From: Frankiales bacterium
GTDB taxonomy: Bacteria; Actinomycetota; Actinomycetes; Mycobacteriales; SCTD01
Reading direction: 5' to 3'
Length of the DNA: 58,199 bases
Assembly (NCBI GenBank): GCA_025465465.1
Contig: JAODND010000001.1
Location: 1 to 58,199, forward strand
The notes beneath the pieces were generated by a model. That model was given only the letters and a program-made list of their open reading frames with translations. It searched no databases and was not told the DNA's origin. A program made the position numbers and the translations under genes. Below, in pieces: positions 28,146 to 36,731 of the stretch. Within the stretch, counting starts at the first letter, position 1. Every line of letters begins with the position of its first letter.

Positions 28146-28786
28146 CCACACCGACGACTGCACCGGTGGCCTATCCCGTCCACTTCACGGTGGACTACCC
28201 GGATCGCCCGTTGAACCGGTTGACCTCAGCGCTCCGCATCTTTGCGGCAGTCCCCATTCTTGCGGTGCTCGTCGTGGTCTCCGGTCATGGCCTTGGATGG
28301 TCTCGTGGGGGCCAGAACGCCGCTGCGGGCGCTGGTGGTCTGCTGTTCCTCGGCCCGCTGCTCATGATCGTCTTTCGGCGCAAGTACCCACGTTGGTGGT
28401 TCGACTGGAACCTCGAGCTGCAACGCTTCACCAGCCGCGTCGTGGTCTACCTCGCGCTCATGGACGACCGGTATCCCTCCACCGACGAGCAGCAGGCCGT
28501 GCACCTCGACTACGTCTATCCAGACGCTGCCCGAGACCTGAACCGGTGGGCTCCACTCGTGAAGTGGCTGCTCGTCCTTCCACACTTCTTCGTGCTCTTC
28601 TTCCTGTGGGTCGCAACCTTCTTCGTCGTCGTCGCGGCCTGGTTCGCGATCCTGTTCACCGGCCGATACCCGCGGCGGATGTTCGACTTCGTCGAGGGAG
28701 TGATGCGTTGGGATCAGCGCGTCATCGCGTATGCGCTGGTTCTGACGACCGACAGGTATCCGCCGTTCAGCCTGGCCGCCGGGTGA
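28142..28786 (+). CDS. DUF4389 membrane protein
   Basis: 214 residues. Start ATG 28142 overlaps the MMPL stop (ATGA). Opens YPVHFTVDYPDRPLNRLTS, then a helix pair, the aromatic segment RRKYPRWWFDWNLELQRF, and a second helix block ending GRYPRRMFDFVEGVMRWDQR; the doubled R-Y-P-R-W/R-x-F-D motif is typical of DUF4389. Function unknown; it commonly accompanies lipid-related membrane genes. Confidence 0.88.
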   Translation: MTTPTTAPVAYPVHFTVDYPDRPLNRLTSALRIFAAVPILAVLVVVSGHGLGWSRGGQNAAAGAGGLLFLGPLLMIVFRRKYPRWWFDWNLELQRFTSRVVVYLALMDDRYPSTDEQQAVHLDYVYPDAARDLNRWAPLVKWLLVLPHFFVLFFLWVATFFVVVAAWFAILFTGRYPRRMFDFVEGVMRWDQRVIAYALVLTTDRYPPFSLAAG

Positions 28787-28834
28787 TGCTGCGGACCACG
28801 ACAGTTCCCAAGCCCACCAAGGATTGGCAGCCAC

Positions 28835-29251
28835 ATGCACCTCGACCCGACCGACGACAGCGCACGTGCACTGCTCGGCCGCGGGATCTCCGGACCGCTC
28901 CTCATGCTGAACCTGCTCCGGTTCCGCACCTGGGCGGACTACACCGGATCTCCGCAGTCAGCGCCGGCTGGGCCGATCAGCGGCAGTGCCGCGTACGACC
29001 TGTATGTCGACCACACCATGCCCTTCCTGGCAGCGACCGGCGGGTCCGTGAGCCTGCTCGCTGACGGTGGCCACTACTTCGTCGGACCCGGTGACGAGCG
29101 CTGGGACGTCGCCATGGTCATCAGGCAGGCCAGCATCGAGGACTTCTTCGCGTTCGCCAGCAACCCTGAGTACCTGGCAGGGGTCTGTCATCGCACTGCC
29201 GCCGTCGAGGACTCGCGACTGCTCCCCCTGGTTGAGCGGAGGCCGCGATAG
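28835..29251 (+). CDS. DUF1330-like dimeric alpha/beta-barrel protein
   Basis: 138 residues, ATG 28835 with AAGGA upstream. LLMLNLLRFR, AYDLYVDHTMPFLAATGG, WDVAMVIRQASIEDFFAF and SNPEYLAGVCHRTAAVEDSRL follow the DUF1330/EthD-like pattern (N-L-L-x-F-R, Y..Y...., F..W.....P.Y). Such small cytosolic proteins bind or protect hydrophobic molecules; the role is unproven. Probably the last gene of the MMPL cluster, 48 bases after DUF4389, and convergent with lutC. Confidence 0.75.
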   Translation: MHLDPTDDSARALLGRGISGPLLMLNLLRFRTWADYTGSPQSAPAGPISGSAAYDLYVDHTMPFLAATGGSVSLLADGGHYFVGPGDERWDVAMVIRQASIEDFFAFASNPEYLAGVCHRTAAVEDSRLLPLVERRPR

Positions 29252-29260
29252 GAGCAAGGC

Positions 29261-29863
29261 CTACGGGAGGTTGGGCTCCGTCACGAGCACGACGTCGAGC
29301 CGGCGCGGACCGTGGACGCCCTCGACGCGCTGCAGCTCGATGTCGCTGGTTGCGCTCGGTCCGCTGATCCACGTCTGCGGTCTCCGGGGGTCCAGCCGCG
29401 CGACTGCCTGGGGCACGGTCGCGACGACCTGCGAGGCGCGCACGACCACGACGTGGTGGTCCGGGATCAGCGTGAGAGCTCGCCGGCCCTGGCCCGGGCC
29501 GGCGTCCAGCACGATGGTCCCGGTCTCGGCGATGGCCAGGGCGCAGGTGGTCAGCACGGTGTCAACGCGGTCGAGCTGCTCGGTGCTCAACGGTGCGTCG
29601 CTGTCGAAGGTCAGCCCACCCAACCACTCGGCCGGCACGCCCTCGGGGACGACGAGCCTGCCGTCTGCGAGCCGTCCTAGCAGGGCAGGGACCTCCGCCA
29701 GCGAGGCTCGGTGCACGACGGCGCAGTAGTCCTCGACCCTGTCGACGAACAGCCCGAGCGACGCGGTCGCCGCATCCGCCCGCCGGTAGCCGCGCGGCAC
29801 CTCGACAGACCGATCGGCCTTCGCGTGCCGGATGCGGTCGAGGATGTCCTCCCGGGCACTCAT
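29261..29863 (-). CDS. lutC: Lactate utilisation protein C
   Basis: 200 residues of the LUD domain (COG1556): ARLVVPEG-like GRLVVPEGVPAEW, CALAIAETGTIVLDAGPGQGRRAL (in parts) with the ETGT/GPGQGRR core, LIPDHHVVVVR, and GPSATSDIELQRVEGVHGPR near the end. Part of the LutABC complex that oxidises L-lactate to pyruvate. ATG 29863 overlaps the lutB stop by four bases. Last gene of the rhamnose-lactate operon. Confidence 0.95.
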   Translation of the reverse strand: MSAREDILDRIRHAKADRSVEVPRGYRRADAATASLGLFVDRVEDYCAVVHRASLAEVPALLGRLADGRLVVPEGVPAEWLGGLTFDSDAPLSTEQLDRVDTVLTTCALAIAETGTIVLDAGPGQGRRALTLIPDHHVVVVRASQVVATVPQAVARLDPRRPQTWISGPSATSDIELQRVEGVHGPRRLDVVLVTEPNLP

Positions 29864-31287
29864 CGCTCGGCCCACCAGTCCCGGAAGGACTGCTGCGGAG
29901 GCGTCGGGAGATCCCGTGAGGCAGTCCAGCCACCGGCCTTGCCCGGCAGCCGCTTCAGGCGGGCGAACGGCCGGCCGATCCTCAGCGCTCGGAGCGCCCA
30001 GGTCCAGCGGCGCTGCGAGGACATCGCGTAGGCCACGGCCGTCATGGCCGCGGCCTCGAGGCGGTGGGGGTCCTGCTGGACGACCTGCTCGCGCAGGTGC
30101 ACGAGCATGCTCGGAATGTCGATGGCGACCGGACAGACGTCGAGGCACGCGCCGCACAGCGTGGACGCGAAGGGCAGGGAAGGGTTCTCCTTCACTCCGG
30201 TGAGCTGCGGCGAGAGGACCGCGCCGATGGGCCCGGGGTAGACCGAGCCGTAGGCGTGGCCGCCGGTCCGCTCGTAGACCGGGCAGACGTTGAGGCACGC
30301 GGAGCAGCGGATGCAACGCAAGGCGGCCCGCCCCTGCGGGTCGGCCAGCGTCGCCGTACGACCGTTGTCGAACAGCACGAGGTGGAAGTCCTGTGGTCCG
30401 TCACCCGGGGTCACCCCGGTCCAGAAGGAGGTGTAGGGATTCATCCGCTCCCCTGTGCTGGACCGCGGAAGGAGCTGGAGGAAGACCTCGAGGTCCTGCC
30501 ACGTGGGAAGGACCTTCTCGATGCCCATGACGCTGATCAGCGTCTCGGGGAGGGTCAGGCACATGCGGCCGTTGCCCTCAGACTCCACGACGCACAGGGT
30601 GCCGGTCTCTGCGACGGCGAAGTTGATGCCGCTGACGGCCACCCGGGCAGTGAGGAACTTCTGCCGCAGGAAGTTGCGGGCAGCCTCGGCGAGCTCCGCG
30701 GGGTCGTCGGTGAGATCTGCTGGTACCCCCTTCATCTCGCGCCGGAAGACGTCACGGATCTCGGTCCGGTTCTTGTGGATGGCCGGGACCAGGATGTGGC
30801 TGGGCTTGTCGTGGTCGAGTTGCACGATCAGCTCTGCGAGGTCGGTTTCGTAGGCCGCGATGCCGGCGTCAGCGAGCGCTTCGTTGAGGCCGATCTCCTG
30901 AGTGGCCATGGACTTCACCTTGACGACCTCAGTGGAGCCGGTGGCCTGGACGAGCCTGGTCACCACGGCGTTGGCCTCGTTCGCGTCCCGCGCCCAGTGC
31001 ACCGTCCCGCCGGCGGCGACCACCTGCGCCTCCAGCTGCTGCAGGTAGGTGTCGAGGTGCGCCAGGACCTCGTCCTTGATGGCGGCACCGGCCTGGCGCA
31101 GCTCCTCCCAGTCCGGGACCTCCTGGACCGTGCGGGCCCGCTTGGCCCGGATGGTGGCGGTGGCGTTGCCGAGGTTCCGGCGGAGCTGCTCGTCCTGCAC
31201 CGCGTCCTTCGCGGCCGACGGGAAGTCACGGTCGCCCCGCAGCTGGCCGACACCGGCTGGCGCGGTGGGCATCCCGAGGAACGTCAT
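29860..31287 (-). CDS. lutB: Lactate utilisation iron-sulfur protein B
   Basis: 475 residues. N-terminal LUD domain (VKVKSMATQEIGLNEAL, VAETGTLCVVESEGNGRM) and two [4Fe-4S] clusters: CIRCSACLNVCPVY near residue 322 and CGACLDVCPVAIDIP near residue 373. Electron-carrying subunit of the LutABC L-lactate oxidation complex. Joined to lutA and lutC by 4-bp overlaps. Usual length for LutB/YkgF. Confidence 0.96.
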   Translation of the reverse strand: MTFLGMPTAPAGVGQLRGDRDFPSAAKDAVQDEQLRRNLGNATATIRAKRARTVQEVPDWEELRQAGAAIKDEVLAHLDTYLQQLEAQVVAAGGTVHWARDANEANAVVTRLVQATGSTEVVKVKSMATQEIGLNEALADAGIAAYETDLAELIVQLDHDKPSHILVPAIHKNRTEIRDVFRREMKGVPADLTDDPAELAEAARNFLRQKFLTARVAVSGINFAVAETGTLCVVESEGNGRMCLTLPETLISVMGIEKVLPTWQDLEVFLQLLPRSSTGERMNPYTSFWTGVTPGDGPQDFHLVLFDNGRTATLADPQGRAALRCIRCSACLNVCPVYERTGGHAYGSVYPGPIGAVLSPQLTGVKENPSLPFASTLCGACLDVCPVAIDIPSMLVHLREQVVQQDPHRLEAAAMTAVAYAMSSQRRWTWALRALRIGRPFARLKRLPGKAGGWTASRDLPTPPQQSFRDWWAER

Positions 31288-31979
31288 GCGGTCGAGGCCA
31301 GGATCTCGGCGAGGTGCACGGTACGGACGCCGGTACCCGTCCGCGAGAGCCCGCCGCCGATCTGCATGAGGCAGGACGCGTCACCTGCGCTGCAGACCTC
31401 GGCGCCGGTGGATCGCACGTGTCGGACCTTGTCAGCAAGCATCGCTGCGGAGACGTCCGGGTTCTTGACGGCGAAGGTGCCTCCGAAGCCGCAGCATGAG
31501 TGGGCGTCAGGCAGATCGACGAGGTCGATGCCCCGGACGTTGCGCAGGAGCCGGAGCGGCCGGTCACCGACCCGCAGGAGCCGCAGCGAGTGGCAGGTCG
31601 GGTGGTAGGTGACGCGGTGCGGGTAGCTCGCTCCGACGTCCTCGACGCCGAGAACGTCGATGAGGAACTCCGACAGCTCGTACGTCGGTGGCACCTGTTG
31701 TCCAGGGACGAGTGCTGGGTGCTGATGGCGGACGGCTCCGGCGCAGGAACCGGACGGGGTGACGACGTAGTCGTATCCCTGGAAGCTCTTCGCATAGGAA
31801 CGGACGAGAGGCTTCGCCAACTCGGCGTAGCCGGTGTTGACGTGCATCTGCCCGCAGCAGGTCTGTGACAGCGGCACCTCGACGGTGATGCCGAGCCTCT
31901 CGAGCAGGGTGACGGTGGCCTGTCCGACTTCGGGGAACATCCCGTCGACCAGACAGGTCACGAACAGGGCAACTCTCAC
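31284..31979 (-). CDS. lutA: Lactate utilisation protein A (CCG-domain Fe-S subunit)
   Basis: 231 residues from GTG 31979, whose GTGA overlaps the rhaB stop. Two cysteine-rich CCG domains: QTCCGQMHVNTGY near residue 40 and DAHSCCGFGGTFAVK near residue 165, with HPTCHSLR between. This is the non-cubane cluster subunit of LutABC. Genes upstream in the operon make lactate from rhamnose, explaining its presence here. Confidence 0.95.
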   Translation of the reverse strand: MRVALFVTCLVDGMFPEVGQATVTLLERLGITVEVPLSQTCCGQMHVNTGYAELAKPLVRSYAKSFQGYDYVVTPSGSCAGAVRHQHPALVPGQQVPPTYELSEFLIDVLGVEDVGASYPHRVTYHPTCHSLRLLRVGDRPLRLLRNVRGIDLVDLPDAHSCCGFGGTFAVKNPDVSAAMLADKVRHVRSTGAEVCSAGDASCLMQIGGGLSRTGTGVRTVHLAEILASTA

Positions 31980-33343
31980 GGGCGTGGCTCGAAGCGCTTC
32001 AACGAGTGGGTCTTGCGCACCAGTGACCGGAGGTCCTCCAGCGTGCCGGACAGGGTCCCGTGCGCCCGGGCCTGGACGAGGACGTTGCCCATGGCGGTCG
32101 CCTCCACCGGCCCGGCGACCACCCGCAGGCCGCAGGCGTCGGCGAGCAGCTGGCACAACAGCGCGTTCTGAGCCCCACCACCGACGACGTGCACGACCTC
32201 GACCGTATGTCCCGACAGCCTGGCGGCGTCGTGCACGGTGGTGGCCAAGGCGACCGCCAGGCTGTCGAGGATGCACCGCACGAGGTGGGCGCGCCGCCGT
32301 GGCGCGCGGGTCCCTCCCTCCTCGATCAGTGTGCCGATCCGCCGCGGCATGTCGCCGGGCGGGAGCAGCCGCGGGTCGTCGACGTCGAAGACGGGTTGGG
32401 TCGGGACGTCGGCCGCTGCCGAGAGCAGCGCAGGAAGGTCCTTGCCAGCCAGTCCCCACTCCCGCAGCGACTCCTGAAGCAACCACAGGCCCATCACGTT
32501 GCGGAGATAGCGCACGCGTCCGTCGACACCGAGCTCGTTGGTGAAGTTGGCCTCGCGCGAGGCGTCGGTCAGCACCGGCGCTGGCAGCTCCACGCCCACC
32601 AGTCCCCAGGTCCCGAGGCTCACGTAGGCGGCCCGCTCGGTCGCCATGGGAACGGCGACGACCGCGGAGGCCGTGTCGTGGGAGCCGACGGCGACGACGG
32701 TGCCGCGCAGGCCGGTCGACGGGCTCAGCGGTCCGATCTCATCACCGGGGTGCCACAGCCGCGGCAGCAGTCGGGTCGGCAGCTGCAGGGCGTCGAGCAG
32801 CTGCGCCGCCCATTGCCGGGTCGTGACGTCCAGCAACCCGGTCGTGGAGGCGTTGGTGACCTCCGCCCCCCGGGCGCCCGTCAGCCAGTAGGCCATCAGG
32901 TCTGGGATGAGCAGCAGTGTCTCCGCAAGACCTAGCCGCTGGTCGGCGCAGAGCTGGTACACGGTGTTGAAGGGCAGGAACTGCAGCCCGTTCAGGGCGT
33001 ACAGCTCAGGGAACGGCACGATCCCGTGCACCTTGTCGATGACGGCGTCGGTGCGGGCGTCCCGGTAGTGGAACGGGTTGCCGAGCAGCCCAGCCTGATC
33101 GAGCAAGCCGTAGTCGACCGCCCACGAGTCGATGCCGATCGTGTCGACCTCGCCCGCAGCCGTGAGCCCGGCGAGGGCTTCCCGGTACAGCCCCACCACG
33201 TCCCAGTGCAGCCCGTCCGGCAGGGTCACCGGCCCGTTGTCGAAGCGTCGCACCTCCATGAGGTCGAGGTGGTCGGGGCCGATGTCCGCGACGACGACGC
33301 GGCCGCTGGAGGCGCCCAGATCGATCGCCGCGTGCCGGCTCAC
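31976..33343 (-). CDS. rhaB: Rhamnulokinase
   Basis: 455 residues, GTG 33343 (GTGA overlap with the aldolase gene). FGGY sugar kinase: AIDLGASSGRVVVADIG phosphate loop at the N-terminus, IDSWAVDYGLLD, NPFHYRDARTD, SHDTASAVVAVP, and VVGGGAQNALLCQLLADACG ATP-binding segment with PVEATAMGN near the end, all as in RhaB. Phosphorylates L-rhamnulose to L-rhamnulose-1-phosphate, the step between RhaI and the aldolase. Confidence 0.96.
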   Translation of the reverse strand: MSRHAAIDLGASSGRVVVADIGPDHLDLMEVRRFDNGPVTLPDGLHWDVVGLYREALAGLTAAGEVDTIGIDSWAVDYGLLDQAGLLGNPFHYRDARTDAVIDKVHGIVPFPELYALNGLQFLPFNTVYQLCADQRLGLAETLLLIPDLMAYWLTGARGAEVTNASTTGLLDVTTRQWAAQLLDALQLPTRLLPRLWHPGDEIGPLSPSTGLRGTVVAVGSHDTASAVVAVPMATERAAYVSLGTWGLVGVELPAPVLTDASREANFTNELGVDGRVRYLRNVMGLWLLQESLREWGLAGKDLPALLSAAADVPTQPVFDVDDPRLLPPGDMPRRIGTLIEEGGTRAPRRRAHLVRCILDSLAVALATTVHDAARLSGHTVEVVHVVGGGAQNALLCQLLADACGLRVVAGPVEATAMGNVLVQARAHGTLSGTLEDLRSLVRKTHSLKRFEPRP

Positions 33344-35370
33344 CGCAGGAAAGCGGTGGCCACGCCGCCGTCGACGGGGATGTGCAGGCCGGTCGTGAGG
33401 GAAAGGTCCCCGCCGGTAAGGGCGAAGACGGCTGCCGCGATGTGCTCGGGCAGCACCTCCTTCTTCAGGATGGTGCGCCGTGCATAGAAGGCGCCGAGCT
33501 CCTCCTCCGGGACGCCGTAGACGGCCGCCCGGTTGGCACCCCAGCCGCTGGCGAAGATCCCGGACCCCCGCACGACGCCGTCGGGGTTGACGCCGTTGAC
33601 GCGGATCCCGTGCTCGCCAAGCTCCGCGGCGAGCAGTCGCACCTGGTGCGCCTGGTCGGCCTTCGTCGCGCCGTAGGCGACGTTGTTCGGCCCCGCGAAG
33701 ACCGAGTTCTTGCTGGAGATGTAGACGATGTCTCCGCCGAGGCCCTGCGCGATCATGAGCCTGGCGGCTTCTCGGGAGACGAGGAAGGAGCCGCGGGCCA
33801 TCACGTCGTGCTGCAGGTCCCAGTCGTCGACGGTCGTCTCGACCAGGCTGCGGGACAGCGACAGCCCTGCGTTGTTGACGACCAGGTCGACGCCCCCGAA
33901 CGCGAGCGCCGCCGCGGCGAAGGCCGCGCTCACGGCAGCCTCGGAGGTGACGTCGAGGTCGACGGCGATGGCGCGGCCGGTTCCGCCGATCGCGGTGGCG
34001 ACCGAGGCCGCAGCAGCTGCGTCGCGGTCGGTGACGACGACGCACGCTCCCTCGGCTGCCAGGCGCAGGGCGATCGCCCGGCCGATGCCGGAGCCGGCGC
34101 CGGTCACGAGGGCGACCCGGGTGGCCAGCGGCTTCGGCTTCGGCATCCGCTGCAGCTTGGCCTCTTCGAGTGCCCAGTACTCGATGCGGAACTTCTCGCT
34201 CTCCTCGATGGGCGCGTAGCTGCTGACCGCCTCGGCGCCGCGCATCACGTTGATGGCGTTGACATAGAACTCACCTGCGACCCGGGCAGTCTGCTTGTCC
34301 TTGCCGAAGCTGAACATGCCGACGCCGGGCACCAGCACGATGAGGGGATCGGCTCCGCGCATGGCCGGGGAGTCCGGCAGCGCGTGCCGCTGGTAGTAGG
34401 CGGCGTAGTCGGCCCGGTAGGCCTCGCTCAGCGTCGGCAGCGCCTGGAGGACGTCCTCGAGGCTGGAGGCGGAGGGCAGGTCCACCACGAGCGGCCGGAC
34501 CTTGGTGCGCAGGAAGTGGTCGGGGCACGAGGTCCCGAGCGCTGCGAGCGCCGGCAGCTTCTCCCGTGACAGGAAGTCCAGGACGACGTCGCTGTCGTTG
34601 AAGTGCCCCACCATCGGCAGGTCACGGGACGCGATGCCCCGGACCACGGGCGCGAGCCCTGCGGCTCGAGTTCTGCGGTCCGTGGCCGGCAGGGACTCGT
34701 ACCCCGGGCGGACGGCGCCGAAGGGATCCGCGCTGCCACGTGTCGCCAAGAACTCCTCGGCAGTACGGATGATCTCCAGCGACCGGGCTTCGCACTCGTC
34801 ACTGGTCGAGGCCCAGGCAGTGATCCCGTGCCCGCCGAGGATGCAGCCGATCGCCTGCGGGTGTGCGCGCTGGACCTCGGCGATGTCCAGGCCCAGCTGG
34901 AAGCCGGGGCGTCGCCAGGGGACCCAGACGACGCGGTCTCCGAAGCACTCCTTCGTCAGGGCCTCACCATCGGCAGCGCAGGCGAGTGCGATGCCGCTGT
35001 CGGGGTGCAGGTGGTCGACGTGAGCCACGTCGACCAGCCCGTGCATGGCGGTGTCGATGCTGGGCGCGGCGCCACCCCGGCCGTGCAGGCAGTAGTCGAA
35101 GGCGGCGACCATCTCGTCTTCGCGCTCCACGCCGGGATAGACCTCGACGAGAGCGCGCAGCCGGTCCAGCCGCAGGACCGCGAGGCCGGCGTCGGTGAGG
35201 GTGCCGAGGTCTCCCCCGGAGCCCTTGACCCACATCAGGTCGATCGGCTCAGCGGTCACCGGATCGGTCTCGGTCCCCTTGGCGCTGGTGTTGCCGCCGG
35301 CGTAGTTGGTGTTGCGCGGGTCCGCACCGAGGCGGTTGCTCCGTGCGATGAGGTCCTGCTTCGCGCTCAT
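33340..35370 (-). CDS. rhaEW: Bifunctional rhamnulose-1-phosphate aldolase / lactaldehyde dehydrogenase
   Basis: 676 residues. Residues 1 to about 400 are a class II aldolase with zinc-type histidines in HVDHLHPDS and GGHGI; residues from about 425 are a short-chain dehydrogenase with ALVTGAGSGIGRAIAL, VVNNAGLS, and the catalytic Tyr/Lys in YGATKADQ. Known relatives (Bacillus subtilis YuxG/RhaEW) split rhamnulose-1-phosphate into dihydroxyacetone phosphate and L-lactaldehyde and oxidise the latter to L-lactate. ATG 35370 overlaps the rhaI stop (ATGA); an upstream in-frame ATG at 35379 is less likely. Confidence 0.95.
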   Translation of the reverse strand: MSAKQDLIARSNRLGADPRNTNYAGGNTSAKGTETDPVTAEPIDLMWVKGSGGDLGTLTDAGLAVLRLDRLRALVEVYPGVEREDEMVAAFDYCLHGRGGAAPSIDTAMHGLVDVAHVDHLHPDSGIALACAADGEALTKECFGDRVVWVPWRRPGFQLGLDIAEVQRAHPQAIGCILGGHGITAWASTSDECEARSLEIIRTAEEFLATRGSADPFGAVRPGYESLPATDRRTRAAGLAPVVRGIASRDLPMVGHFNDSDVVLDFLSREKLPALAALGTSCPDHFLRTKVRPLVVDLPSASSLEDVLQALPTLSEAYRADYAAYYQRHALPDSPAMRGADPLIVLVPGVGMFSFGKDKQTARVAGEFYVNAINVMRGAEAVSSYAPIEESEKFRIEYWALEEAKLQRMPKPKPLATRVALVTGAGSGIGRAIALRLAAEGACVVVTDRDAAAAASVATAIGGTGRAIAVDLDVTSEAAVSAAFAAAALAFGGVDLVVNNAGLSLSRSLVETTVDDWDLQHDVMARGSFLVSREAARLMIAQGLGGDIVYISSKNSVFAGPNNVAYGATKADQAHQVRLLAAELGEHGIRVNGVNPDGVVRGSGIFASGWGANRAAVYGVPEEELGAFYARRTILKKEVLPEHIAAAVFALTGGDLSLTTGLHIPVDGGVATAFLR

Positions 35371-36539
35371 GCTCCCCATCCGGCTTGGTTGCCACCGACG
35401 CGGTCGGCGGCGATCTGCTCTGCGTACCCGCTGGTCTTGTAGGCGGCCATCGGGTCGGGCGCGAGACCCTGCTCCGACCGGAGGTCGGCGAGCAGCGGTC
35501 GTACGTCAGTGTTGTAGGCGTCCATCAGCGCACCGTGGGCGCCGAGGACATCGCCCGCCTGCTGCGCCACTCCCAGTGCCGCGCGGTCGACGAGCAGGAC
35601 CTTCGCCACGGCCTCCTGCACGTTCATGATCGACCGGATCTGGCCCGGGATCTTGGGCTCGATGTTGTGGCACTGGTCGAGCATGAAGGTCACGCCGCTG
35701 GCAGGGTCGAAGCCTCCGCCGAGGTGCACCTCGTGCAGGATCCGGAAGAGCTGGAACGGATCTGCGGCGCCGACGATCAGGTCGTCGTCGGCAGAGAAGC
35801 GGCTGTTGAAGTCGAAGGCCCCGAGCTTCCCCTGCCGGAGCAGGAAGGCCACGATGAACTCGATGTTGGTGCCGGGAGCATGGTGCCCGGTGTCGACCAC
35901 GACCTGCGCCTTCGCACCAAGCTCGAGGCAGTGGGCGTAGGAGGTGCCCCAGTCCGGGACGTCGGTGGCATAGAAGGCGGGCTCGAAGAACTTGTACTCG
36001 AGCACCATCCGCTGGTCGTCACCCAGCCTCGCGTAGACCTCGCGCAGCGCTTCCCCCAGTCGGTCCTGGCGCGCGCGGAGGTCGTCCTGACCGGGGTAGT
36101 TGAGCCCGTCGGCAAACCACAGCTTGAGGTCGCGTGAGCCGGTCGCGTCCATGATGTCGACGCACTGCAGGAGGTGGTCGGTCGCCTTGCGCCGAATCCG
36201 CGGATCCGGGTTGCAGACGCTTCCGAGCCGGTAGTCGTCGTCCTGGAAGACGTTGCTGTTGATCATCCCGATCCGGACGCCGAGGTCCTCCGCGTGCGCG
36301 GCGAGCTTGCCGTAGTCCTCGACGACGTCCCAGGGGATGTGCAGGGAGACGCTGCTGACCGCCCCGGTGTAGCGGTGGACCTGCGCAGCGTCGGCGAGCT
36401 TCTCCCAGGGGTCGCGCGGGACACCCGGCTGGCCGAACACCTTGAAGCGGGTGCCTGAGTTGCCGAAGGCCCACGACGGGACCTCGATCTGCAGTGCCCG
36501 AAGGCCCGCCTTGACGTCGGCCAGGTCGCTCGTGGTCAT
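35367..36539 (-). CDS. rhaI: L-rhamnose isomerase (Rhizobium/Actinobacteria type)
   Basis: 390 residues, xylose-isomerase-like TIM barrel of the RhaI family rather than E. coli RhaA. Metal and substrate residues appear in VLEYKFFEPAFYATD, VVDTGHHAPGTNIEF and FDFNSRFSADDDL; RIGMINSNVFQDDDYRLGS is also family-typical. Converts L-rhamnose to L-rhamnulose. First gene of the operon rhaI-rhaEW-rhaB-lutA-lutB-lutC. ATG 36539; the promoter and a LacI-type operator lie just upstream. Confidence 0.96.
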   Translation of the reverse strand: MTTSDLADVKAGLRALQIEVPSWAFGNSGTRFKVFGQPGVPRDPWEKLADAAQVHRYTGAVSSVSLHIPWDVVEDYGKLAAHAEDLGVRIGMINSNVFQDDDYRLGSVCNPDPRIRRKATDHLLQCVDIMDATGSRDLKLWFADGLNYPGQDDLRARQDRLGEALREVYARLGDDQRMVLEYKFFEPAFYATDVPDWGTSYAHCLELGAKAQVVVDTGHHAPGTNIEFIVAFLLRQGKLGAFDFNSRFSADDDLIVGAADPFQLFRILHEVHLGGGFDPASGVTFMLDQCHNIEPKIPGQIRSIMNVQEAVAKVLLVDRAALGVAQQAGDVLGAHGALMDAYNTDVRPLLADLRSEQGLAPDPMAAYKTSGYAEQIAADRVGGNQAGWGA

Positions 36540-36578
36540 GATGTCCTTCGCAGTCGTGCTGGAGAAGCCTCGTCGTTT

Positions 36579-36590
36579 TGAAACGTTTCA
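36579..36590. promoter_or_regulatory. LacI-family operator, rhaI-proximal
   Basis: TGAAACGTTTCA, a perfect 12-bp palindrome with the central CG typical of LacI-family sites. It lies about 10-20 bases downstream of the predicted rhaI transcript start, so binding would block transcription. Confidence 0.85.
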
Positions 36591-36606
36591 GAATGGATCG
36601 GTCCCA

Positions 36607-36636
36607 AAGATAGGGATTGGCGTCACTGTGCGTCAA
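36607..36636 (-). promoter_or_regulatory. Promoter of the rhaI-lutC operon
   Basis: On the minus strand TTGACG (36636-36631), 18 bases, TATCTT (36612-36607). The expected transcript start near 36600 gives a leader of about 60 bases with the operator inside it. Confidence 0.65.
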
Positions 36637-36704
36637 GACGCGATGCGTGAGTTTGCCTCCTGTGTACCGAAACACCCGTGCCTACGGCATGCTGGGGCTC
36701 TCCC

Positions 36705-36716
36705 TGAAGCGTTTCA
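36705..36716. promoter_or_regulatory. LacI-family operator, repressor-gene-proximal
   Basis: TGAAGCGTTTCA, one base different from the palindrome at 36579-36590, 16 bases before the repressor ATG. Suggests autoregulation and possible looping between the two sites, 126 bases apart. Confidence 0.8.
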
Positions 36717-36731
36717 AGCGATTGGAGGCAG

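Noticed and set aside
31980..32486. N-terminal extension of lutA
   Set aside because: The frame is open upstream but lies inside rhaB and shows no similarity; GTG 31979 with its 4-bp overlap begins the family sequence.
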